Origin: JBEKYH01 sp049511115
GTDB taxonomy: Bacteria > Planctomycetota > Phycisphaerae > Tepidisphaerales > Tepidisphaeraceae
Direction: 5' to 3'
Assembly: GCA_049511115.1 (NCBI GenBank)
Contig: JBEKYH010000134.1
Span: forward strand, 1-10,776
Length of the DNA stretch: 10,776 nucleotides
Shown here: positions 1-7,400 of the stretch, piece by piece
Layout: every line of letters begins with the position of its first letter
Position numbering within the stretch: position 1 is the first letter of the stretch
The notes under the pieces: generated by a model
Told to the model about the DNA's origin: nothing
The model's input: only the letters and a program-made list of their open reading frames with translations
Databases searched by the model: none
Made by a program: the position numbers and the translations under genes

Positions 1-1
1 C

Positions 2-46
2 AGTGTGGCCGATGATACCGTGACCGGCGGGGCGCATTTCAGTTAG
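2..46 (+). CDS. C-terminal end of an upstream RTX-like repeat protein (partial)
   Basis: Reading frame 2 is open from the window edge to a TAG at 44-46 and encodes SVADDTVTGGAHFS. The DDTVTGG core matches the calcium-binding RTX-type nonapeptide style (GGxGxDxhx) found in the C-terminal parts of the three complete proteins downstream. The other two forward frames hit stops within about 20 nt. This is probably the end of a further member of the same tandem paralog array, in the same orientation and 202 nt upstream of the next start. Only 14 residues are visible, so a chance open frame cannot be excluded. Confidence 0.5.
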   Translation, partial: SVADDTVTGGAHFS

Positions 47-164
47 TGAAGAATTTCCGCCACATCGAATTACCCTCGACGCCGATTCCTCGCGGTCCTC
101 GTGCGATCTGACGCGCGCCATTCCACGAATACGCCGATAGACGAAGAGGGCGGCACATGCAGTG

Positions 165-194
165 TTGCCGCGAGGGGAGATTGCGTCCGATAAT
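165..194 (+). promoter_or_regulatory. Candidate sigma70-type promoter for the first FG-GAP gene
   Basis: TTGCCG (165-170) is followed after 18 nt by GATAAT (189-194), a good -35/-10 pair for a housekeeping sigma factor. Transcription would start around 200-203, giving a leader of about 46-50 nt before the ATG at 249. The rest of the 47-248 gap shows no convincing gene. The call rests on consensus matching only. Confidence 0.4.
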
Positions 195-199
195 ATGGC

Positions 200-217
200 A
201 TCTTCGGGCGCGAAGAT
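200..217 (+). promoter_or_regulatory. Perfect palindrome/hairpin in the 5' leader
   Basis: ATCTTCG (200-206), loop GGCG (207-210) and CGAAGAT (211-217) form a perfect 7-bp stem with a 4-nt loop. It starts about 5 nt after the candidate -10 box, so it would sit at the very 5' end of the mRNA, or act as a DNA operator overlapping the start of transcription. No T-tract follows, so it is not an intrinsic terminator. Confidence 0.4.
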
Positions 218-248
218 TGCAGTCGATGCTTAAATTCCCGGAGTCCCT

Positions 249-2237
249 ATGCGACGGACGAGCAATCGAAATGGCGGCGGACGAGTTCAAGCACAAAGGA
301 AATTAGCGAACTCCGTCAGCGAAATGCTTGAGCCGCGGCGGCTTTTGAGCGCCACGGGCTTGGCGTTCGCCTCGCCGGTCGCGTATCCAGTTGGCGCCCA
401 GCCGGGCTTCATTGTAACGGCCGATCTCGCCGCGGATGGAAAAACCGACATCATCACTGGCAACGACAAGGGGAAAATCAGCGTCCTCATGGGAAATGGA
501 AACGGCACGTTTGCCAACGTAAAAAGCTACCCCGACGGGCTGACCAGCGGACCCGCGACGGTGACGGTCGCGGATTTCAATAATGACGGCTTTCCCGATC
601 TGCTCATCACCAATGGCTCGCCGCAAGTAAGCCTCATGCTCGGCAACGGCAACGGCACCTTTCAGGCGCCCCAGATCATGACGCTGGCCAGCAACGTGGT
701 GGGGGCCCTGGCGGCCGATTTCAACAATGACAACATCCCCGATCTGGTGTTCGCCGAAACCGGCGGAAACGAGGGCAGCCAGGCATCGGTGAACCTTCTG
801 ATCAACACCGGCGACGGCACGTTTCATGATCCGCTCCGCGTCTTTACGGCCACCGCGGTGAGCACGCTGAAAATCGCTGCGGGCAAGTTTACCAATGATG
901 GCAACGAAGACCTGGCTATTTCCACCGGAGAATACGGTGTAGTAACGGTGCTTCTTGGCGAAGGGAACGGCAATTTTGAACTTCCCAGCACCGTCGCCGT
1001 CAAGAACAAAATAAGCGACTTGGAAGCCGTAGATTTGAACGGGGACGGAATGGACGACCTGCTGGCCTTCAGTAACTACAGCGGGGTACCGACCTTTACT
1101 CCCGGACTGAACGTACTCCTCAGCAACGGCGACGGGAAGTTCCATGCCGCAGACTTTATTCCCACGCAATCCACATTGTCTTTTACGACAGCGGATTTGA
1201 ACGGCGATGGAAATCAGGACCTGCTATTCTTCAAGTACGACGAAACCGCGGACAGCGACTCGATTGCAATAAAACTGGGTGACGGCAACGGCACGTTCAG
1301 CGCCGGGTACTCATCGACGCTCTCATTCCCATCTCACGTCGGGATTTCGGCGTTGCCGGCCACCGCTGATGTGGACGGAACAGGCCGGCCATCGCTTTTG
1401 GTGGGCGCATTTACGACCGCGATGAGCGGACTTACCGTCTCGCATACGTATTTCCTGGACCTGCTGCAGAATTACACGCTCGGCGACTTCGCCAATCCGG
1501 CGGGGGCGAATCCGACCATCACCCTCTCCAACGGCGCGGTCACCGCGACCGGCACGTCGCTGGACGATGCGGCGGGGATAACCGTCGCCAGCGACCAATT
1601 GACCGTCCAGATCGACGGAACGACACAGAGTTTTTCCCTGGAGTCCGTCAACTCGATTACCATCAACCTCGGGGCCGGCAATGACAGCCTGACGATCGGC
1701 GCTGGAGTGCCGGCGGTGACAGTGAAAAAAAGCGGCGGCAATGACTCGATCGCTGCTCACAACTCAGCCGATGACACGTTGAACAGCGGCGCTGGCGCGG
1801 ACTCCATCAAAGCTATTTCCGGCAATGACCTCATCGTGGGCGGCAATGGCAACGAGACAATCACCGCCGGCAACGGCAACGACACTATTCGCGCGGGCCT
1901 GGGCGCCAATAGCATCACCGCCGGCAACGGCTCGGACGTCATTCTCGCCCTGGGCTCCGGCAACACGATCGCCGCCGGAACGGGCAATGACACCATCGTC
2001 GCCGGAAAATATTCGACCGTGACCGGCGGCGGAGGCGATGATCTGGAGTGGGCACTCAACGGCCACGACACGCTGATCGGCAACATCGGCGACCTCTCCG
2101 GGACCGATTCGATTTATACGAGCGGCGCTGCCAGTGACAGCGTGCAGCTCGGCGCCGACGACCTGCTTAATCCCAGCGGGCGCAGGCGCCCGCCCAATGG
2201 CGCCCAGTTCCTGGCCGGCCTGGAATCACTCACGTAA
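249..2237 (+). CDS. LEPR-motif FG-GAP/VCBS propeller protein with RTX-like C-terminus (7 blades)
   Basis: This is a 662-residue predicted exported or surface repeat protein. The start at 249 is supported by GGAG (240-243) at 5-nt spacing. Residues 1-26 are basic and polar, followed by LEPRRLLSA (27-35), the planctomycetal LEPR-type leader motif. There is no classical hydrophobic signal peptide. About residues 36-407 hold seven FG-GAP/VCBS-type units of the form ADxNxDGxxDLL...VLLGNGNGTF. The DxNxDGxxD loops are expected to bind calcium and the seven units to close one seven-bladed beta-propeller. The last blade lacks the GNGNGTF end and finishes in LDLLQN. A beta-rich linker (about 413-470, with LTVQ and SITINLGAGNDS) leads into RTX-like GGNGN/GNDTI repeats to about residue 600. 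The tail is short, contains SGRRRPP and has no visible C-terminal anchor or sorting domain. It is collinear with the next two + strand genes, so it is a tandem paralog. The ligand is unknown. The family call is firm; an adhesion or matrix role is inference. Confidence 0.93.
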   Translation: MRRTSNRNGGGRVQAQRKLANSVSEMLEPRRLLSATGLAFASPVAYPVGAQPGFIVTADLAADGKTDIITGNDKGKISVLMGNGNGTFANVKSYPDGLTSGPATVTVADFNNDGFPDLLITNGSPQVSLMLGNGNGTFQAPQIMTLASNVVGALAADFNNDNIPDLVFAETGGNEGSQASVNLLINTGDGTFHDPLRVFTATAVSTLKIAAGKFTNDGNEDLAISTGEYGVVTVLLGEGNGNFELPSTVAVKNKISDLEAVDLNGDGMDDLLAFSNYSGVPTFTPGLNVLLSNGDGKFHAADFIPTQSTLSFTTADLNGDGNQDLLFFKYDETADSDSIAIKLGDGNGTFSAGYSSTLSFPSHVGISALPATADVDGTGRPSLLVGAFTTAMSGLTVSHTYFLDLLQNYTLGDFANPAGANPTITLSNGAVTATGTSLDDAAGITVASDQLTVQIDGTTQSFSLESVNSITINLGAGNDSLTIGAGVPAVTVKKSGGNDSIAAHNSADDTLNSGAGADSIKAISGNDLIVGGNGNETITAGNGNDTIRAGLGANSITAGNGSDVILALGSGNTIAAGTGNDTIVAGKYSTVTGGGGDDLEWALNGHDTLIGNIGDLSGTDSIYTSGAASDSVQLGADDLLNPSGRRRPPNGAQFLAGLESLT

Positions 2238-2278
2238 CTTCCATCCCGGCGGCTACGTCTAAACTGTTAATGTTTCGT

Positions 2279-2308
2279 AACCGGCTTGCTCCGCGCTGGC
2301 CGGTTTTT
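2279..2308 (+). terminator. Rho-independent terminator after the first FG-GAP gene
   Basis: AACCGGC (2279-2285) pairs with GCCGGTT (2299-2305) across a 13-nt loop, and a run of five T ends at 2308. It lies 41 nt downstream of the TAA at 2235-2237. This suggests that the first and second repeat-protein genes are at least partly separate transcription units. The loop is longer than ideal, which lowers confidence. Confidence 0.6.
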
Positions 2309-2360
2309 AACATGCGCATCCAGCGCCGCTTTGGTGGCGACGGTTGGGGGGTGTTTTCCA

Positions 2361-2375
2361 GGCAATCCCATTGCC
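2361..2375 (+). promoter_or_regulatory. Small perfect hairpin upstream of the second FG-GAP gene's RBS
   Basis: GGCAAT (2361-2366), loop CCC and ATTGCC (2370-2375) form a 6-bp perfect stem directly before the purine-rich RBS and 16 nt before the ATG at 2392. A second, weaker stem (CGCCGC 2324-2329 with GTGGCG 2334-2339, one G-U pair) lies further upstream. They could affect ribosome access or mRNA stability. No -10/-35 pair was recognised between the terminator at 2308 and the start. Confidence 0.3.
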
Positions 2376-2376
2376 A

Positions 2377-2384
2377 AAAGAGAG
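2377..2384 (+). promoter_or_regulatory. Ribosome binding site fixing the start at 2392
   Basis: The purine run AAAGAGAG sits 7 nt before ATG 2392. The frame is open further upstream to a TTG at 2344, but that start would add 16 residues with no RBS and overlap the leader hairpins. Starting at 2392 puts the LEKRRLLSA motif at residue 26, close to its position in the first paralog (27). Confidence 0.55.
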
Positions 2385-2391
2385 TCCGCAT

Positions 2392-4215
2392 ATGTTCTGG
2401 CAGATTCCTTCGTCTCGCCGTCCATCAAAAGCGCGACGCAATCCATCGCCAAACGCCATCGAGTCGCTCGAAAAGCGGAGGCTATTGAGCGCCGTTACTT
2501 TCGCGCCGGTCATGCAAATCTCCGATCATGCAACGCCCGATGCGGTTGCCGTCGCGGATATGAACGGCGACGGCAAACTGGACCTGGTAACCGAGGACTA
2601 CCAGGGTTCGGTGAACGTCCTGTTGGGAAACGCAGACGGTGCCTTCACTCTAAAGCAATCCATTTCCGATGGCTTGGCCAACGGCGACGGCGCTATCGCG
2701 GTGGCTGATTTCGATTCCCAGAACAATGATTTCCCCGACGTGGCCGTGAGCGGCGGCAACGGCGTCATCAGCATCCTCCTCGGCAACGGCGACGGCACGC
2801 TCCAAGCGGCCCAACAAATCAGCACGATCGGGGCCATTCACTCGCTGGCGGCCGCCGATCTCACCGGCGACGGCAACATGGACCTGATCGCGGCCGACAG
2901 CAACGGTGACATCAGCGTTTTCCTGGGGTACGGCAACGGCACATTCTCCGCGCCGATCGTCACGGCACTGAACGCCAACGGGGCCAACCAGGTGGTCGCG
3001 GCCCACTTCGTCAACGGCGGCCCGATGGATTTGGCTGTCACCAACTACTCCCTGGGAACGGTGAGCATTCTGATCGGCGACGGCGACGGGCACTTTAGTC
3101 TCGCGGCGAACTATTCGGGCGTTGGGTCACCCTCATGCGTCGCTTCTGCTGATCTCACGGGAGATAATAATGCCGATCTCATCGTGGGCGCTCCGGCCGG
3201 CATTACCGTGTTCCTGGGGAACGGAAACGGGACGTTCAAAGCCCCCGTCCATGACACTGCGGTAAGCAACATCGCCTTTATTGCCACCGGCGATCTCAAC
3301 GGCGACGGCATACCTGATCTGGTCATGTCAATCCAGAATTACCAGTATGGCGGCCAACTCGCCGTCGCGCTGGGTAATGGGGACGGAAATTTTCAGACTC
3401 CGGAGATCACCAGCCTCGGCAACTACCCGCAGTCGCCGGTGGTCGCCGATGTTGACGGTGATGGTCGGCCCGACATTGTCGTGGCGGTGCCTGACCAATA
3501 CTCGGTCGCGGAGTTCCTCAACACCAGCAATACACTGCCGGGCATCGCTATCAGCCCAACGGGAGTCGTTTCCGCCTCGGGGACCACTGGCAACGACACC
3601 ATCACCCTCTTGGCCGCCAACAGCGAGTTGACGGTGCAGGTCAATTCGCTATCGCGCACGTTCACCGCCTCCATAGTCACGGCGATCGACGTGAGTGGTG
3701 GGGCGGGAAATGACACCATTTCCATCGGGACAGGCGTGGGGGCCGTCTCCGGCAACGGCGGCGGGGGCAGTGACACGATCGTCGCCTCGAATCATGCGAA
3801 TGACTCACTGGCCGGCGGGGCGGGACCGGATTCCATTGTCGGCGGGCGCGGCGCGCAGATTCTCGACGGAGGCAACGGCGCCGATACTCTCGTTGCAGGG
3901 AAAGGCCGGGAAACGCTCACCGGCGACGCAGGGGCCGACAGCCTTATCGGCGGTTCTGGTGCGGATTTGCTCTTGGGCGGTCCCGGCGCAGACACGCTGG
4001 TCGCTGGAACGGGGAACAACACGCTTCGCGGCGATGGCGGCCCGGATAGTCTCGATGGCAGCGCCGGCGGCAGCGATCTTCTTGCCGGCGGCGGCAATGA
4101 CACGCTCATCGGCGACACCAGCGGCGGGGCTGGGATCGATACTCTTCTGGGTGGGGCCGGCGTCGACCACATTGTTCCCGGCCCGCATGATTCAGAGCCT
4201 GATGGCAACAGTTGA
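2392..4215 (+). CDS. LEPR-type FG-GAP/VCBS propeller protein with RTX-like C-terminus (7 blades)
   Basis: This is a 607-residue paralog of the preceding gene. A basic, proline- and serine-rich leader (residues 1-25) is followed by LEKRRLLSA (26-34), a variant of LEPRRLLSA. Residues of about 35-380 carry seven FG-GAP/VCBS units such as VAVADMNGDGKLDLV...LLGNADGAF. Most have an intact DxNxDGxxD calcium loop. The seventh lacks GNGDGTF and ends in EFLNTSN, as expected for the closing blade of a seven-bladed propeller. The linker module (about 385-435, ELTVQVNSLSRTF) leads to GGAGNDTISIG and a long RTX-like array to about residue 590, with repeated GGxGxD units such as LLGGPGADTLVAG. This should fold as a calcium-stabilised beta-roll. 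The protein ends shortly after, in HDSEPDGNS, without an anchor domain. Blade 2 entry (ISDGL...) aligns with the same point in both neighbours (YPDGL, IADGL). This indicates whole-gene duplication. Role: probably an extracellular or envelope calcium-dependent structural or adhesive protein (inferred). Confidence 0.92.
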   Translation: MFWQIPSSRRPSKARRNPSPNAIESLEKRRLLSAVTFAPVMQISDHATPDAVAVADMNGDGKLDLVTEDYQGSVNVLLGNADGAFTLKQSISDGLANGDGAIAVADFDSQNNDFPDVAVSGGNGVISILLGNGDGTLQAAQQISTIGAIHSLAAADLTGDGNMDLIAADSNGDISVFLGYGNGTFSAPIVTALNANGANQVVAAHFVNGGPMDLAVTNYSLGTVSILIGDGDGHFSLAANYSGVGSPSCVASADLTGDNNADLIVGAPAGITVFLGNGNGTFKAPVHDTAVSNIAFIATGDLNGDGIPDLVMSIQNYQYGGQLAVALGNGDGNFQTPEITSLGNYPQSPVVADVDGDGRPDIVVAVPDQYSVAEFLNTSNTLPGIAISPTGVVSASGTTGNDTITLLAANSELTVQVNSLSRTFTASIVTAIDVSGGAGNDTISIGTGVGAVSGNGGGGSDTIVASNHANDSLAGGAGPDSIVGGRGAQILDGGNGADTLVAGKGRETLTGDAGADSLIGGSGADLLLGGPGADTLVAGTGNNTLRGDGGPDSLDGSAGGSDLLAGGGNDTLIGDTSGGAGIDTLLGGAGVDHIVPGPHDSEPDGNS

Positions 4216-4265
4216 GACCTTCCTGAAGGGTGTAACTCCTCTTTGTGGCGACACTATCCTTTACC

Positions 4266-4303
4266 CCCTCTCCATGTACTCAGGGAGAGGGTTGGGGTGA
4301 GGG
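4266..4303. repeat. Palindromic dispersed-type repeat (CCCTCTCC...GGAGAGGGTTGGGGTGAGGG)
   Basis: CCCTCTCCATG (4266-4276), loop TACT (4277-4280) and CAGGGAGAGGG (4281-4291) form an 11-bp stem with a single A/G mismatch. It is followed by TTGGGGTGAGGG (4292-4303). From memory, near-identical elements occur dispersed between genes in many unrelated bacterial genomes and behave like REP-type palindromes. Only one copy is in this window, so multiplicity cannot be shown here. It lies 51 nt after the stop at 4215 and could also slow or stabilise transcript ends. It has no T-tract, so it is not called as an intrinsic terminator. Confidence 0.6.
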
Positions 4304-4416
4304 TTCTTCGCCTTTGGCCACAATTGAGCGTCACACCCCTTCCTGAATTCCTTGGCGTACATGATTGGCGTCGGCGCGGCGAGTAGTTAGTCTACTGCAC
4401 GGTCGCAAATGAGTAA

Positions 4417-4430
4417 GTTGCCGCCGCAAC
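4417..4430 (+). promoter_or_regulatory. Small perfect hairpin upstream of the third FG-GAP gene
   Basis: GTTGC (4417-4421), loop CGCC and GCAAC (4426-4430) form a 5-bp stem 16 nt before the GAGGGA RBS. Another imperfect dyad, AGTAG-TTAGT-CTACT, lies at 4382-4396. I see no convincing -35/-10 pair between 4304 and 4457, so the promoter for this gene is not identified. Confidence 0.25.
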
Positions 4431-4457
4431 GCGCAAATCGAACGCCGAGGGATTTCC

Positions 4458-7400
4458 ATGGCAGATTCCAAAGTTGGGTGGAAGCGAATAATCGCTCGTA
4501 AAAGGGGCCGACTGGATATGGCCGTGGCGCGAACCTGTGCACCGCTCGCCGAATCTCTCGAACGACGCACCCTGCTCAGCCTTGCCTTCGCGCCGCAAGT
4601 GACTTACCCCGTCAGCGCGCCGCCTTCGTCAATTGTGGTGGCTGATTTCAACGGCGACGGAAAGCTCGATATTGCGACGGCCGATGCTGACGGGAACGTC
4701 GACATCCTTCTCGGTAAGGGCAATGGGAGTTTCCGAGCGGCCAAGTCAATCGCCGACGGCCTGGGACCGACCACCGATTCAGACGTTAAGCTCAACGTCG
4801 CCGATTTCAACGGGCATGCCGACCTGGTGGTCAGTGACTACACCCAGCAGGTGAGCGTCCTGCTCGGCAACGGCGACGGCACTTTTCAGACGCCGCACAT
4901 CTACTCACTCGCCAGCAACGTCGCAGCGCTTGCCATCGGCGACGTCAACGGCGACGGCAAGGCTGACGTTGTCCTTGGGGATGAAAATGGCGATGTCACC
5001 GTCGTCCTCGGCAATGGCAACGGTACCTTTCAATCGCCGACATCATTCCCGGTGGATAGTTGCACGATTAAGGACATCGCCATTGCGGATTTCAATCACG
5101 ACAGCAATGCGGACCTTGTGACTGGCGCCAGGGACGGCTCGGTGGATCTGCTCCTGGGCAATGGCAACGGCACGTTCCAGTCTCCCACGACCATCTACTC
5201 GACCGGCACCTACAATTTCGGATTCGCTGTTGTTGATGCAAACGGCGACGGCAATCCCGACATTGTCATCGGCAAGGATGCCGGCACGCTGGTGACGCTG
5301 CTCGGGAACGGCAACGGAACATTCAAAGTATCCGCGCCGTCGGCCGTGCTGGGCAACCTCGATGCCGGGACCGGCGCTGATGTTAACGGCGACGGCAAGC
5401 CCGACGCGATCCTCGCTGACGCAACCACCGGGCAGGTGGAAGTGGCCCTGGGCAACGGCGACGGCACCTTCAAGGCGCCGGTCCTCTATTCCGTGGGAAA
5501 CGTGCCTGCGTCAGTCGTCGTTGCAGACCTGACCGGCAATGGAAAGAACGACATTGTCACCGCCAACTATGGCAGCTCCTCCATCAGCGTGCTCATCAAT
5601 CAGTCGACGGATCTGAACTTCACGCGCCCGCCCGTGATCTCGATTCCCAATGAGCCGCGCAGCGTGACCGCCGCCGTCCTCACTGGCAATGGCGTGAATG
5701 ATCTGATTGTGACCGATCAGATCAACAACACGCTGGAGATTTTCATGGGAAACGGCGACGGCACCTTCAAGTTGCCCCAAATCTACTCGGTTCCCAACGC
5801 CCCGGTATCGGCGGCCGTTGGCGACCTTGGCAACGGCCACCAGGACATCGTCGTCGCCAACGTCTACGGCACGGTCAGCGTCTTCCTCGGCAACGGTGAC
5901 GGCACCTTCAAGCCGGCCATCGAGACCGATACCGGCACCGATATCAGCCCCAACGCGCAATCAATCGCACTCGCTGATGTGAACGGTGATGGCCATGACG
6001 ACCTGATCACCGCCAACGGCGGCGACGGCACCTTCAGTGTCCTCTTGGGCAACGGCGACGGCACGTTTAAGGCTGCCAACACGTTCGATCTCTACGGCAC
6101 GAGCGCTCAAGACAGTAACTACGCCACTGCCGAGGCTATCGCCGTCGGCGATTTCAACGGCCATCCCGATGTGGTGGTCACCGACACTTCCTACGGCCAC
6201 AATCTGGTCGACATTTTCCTCGGCAATGGCAGCGGCTCATTCGGGACGCCGACGCATTATTCAACCGGCAATTATCCCTGCTCCATTGCCATCGGTGACC
6301 TCAATGGCGACGGCAATCCCGACATCGCCATCGCCAACAAATACAGCGCATCGGTGAGCATCCTGCTGGGCAACAGTGGCAGCACATTCGCCGCTCCGGT
6401 CTCCGTGCCAGCGCATAACTATCCCCAGGCGGTCGCCATCGCCGATATCAACGGCGACGGACATCCAGACCTCATTACCACCGATACCAGCCCCAGCGGC
6501 TACGGGGCCGGCCATGTGAACATTATTCTCGGCAACGGCAACGGCACATTCGCGCTGCCCCAAGCCTACAGCGTGGGCAATTATGCCCGGACGCTGGCGG
6601 TGGCCGACCTCAACGGCGACGGCAAGCCGGATATCGTCACCGGCAACGGCAGCAGCTACTCACTCAGCATTCTCCTCAATAACAACGCCGGCATCGTAAT
6701 GATGTCCGGCGGCGTCGTCGAGGCCAGCAGCACCAATGCCAGTACCAGCGGTTCGGTCACCTATTCAGGTGGAGAAATAACGCTGACACTGGGCGGGGAA
6801 GCTGAGACGTTTACCGAGAGCATGGTTAACGCGATTGACATCAATCTGGGCTCGGGCAACGACACCATCATGATTACCAGCGGAGTCGAATCGGTGGACG
6901 TGGATGGCGGAGGGGGCAGTGATCTCCTGATGGCTGAAAACTCCGCCATCGATACTATCGGCGGTGACGGCGGCGCTGATACAGTTATGGGAGGCGGCAA
7001 AGGAAGCATGCTCTCGGGCAACGGCGGCAGCGACATGCTGGTGCCGGGCAATCGCCACGAAACCGTCAACGGCGGAGGCGGAAATGACACCGTCGCGGGC
7101 ATGGGACACGATTCCCTCAGCGGCGGAGCCGGAAGCAATATCTTCCTCGACGCGGGGATGAAGAAGGACACGATCAACGGCGGATCGGGCCTCAATTTCG
7201 CGCAAAACAATACGACCGATCAGATGACCAACATTTACGAGGTGTTTGATCCACCCGCGCCGGTTGAATCTGACGCGGTTGCTGCTTTGGCTGCGAATAC
7301 CGGCGGCGATCTCATGGGCGGTCCCCTGGACGTCACGGATGCCGTGACCGCCAGTGTGGTTGACGGGGAATTAAAGGTCACCGGCACATCAGCGGCGGAC

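Noticed and set aside
39..296. - strand open frame across the first intergenic gap
   Set aside because: Its composition is rich in Arg, Cys and His and unlike a protein; it overlaps the promoter, palindrome and start of the + strand gene.
303..1169. Long - strand open frame (288 codons) opposite the first propeller
   Set aside because: It mirrors the repeat-rich + strand gene; repeated GNGNGTF codons keep the antisense frame open. It has no RBS and no recognisable domain.
2270..2708. + strand frames overlapping the start of the second FG-GAP gene
   Set aside because: They are out of frame with the clear LEKRRLLSA/FG-GAP product and contain Arg-rich frame-shadow sequence.
642..6547. CRISPR array or tandem satellite from the repeated GGCAACGGC motifs
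   Set aside because: Copies are irregularly spaced, in frame, and code for FG-GAP units; there are no uniform spacers.
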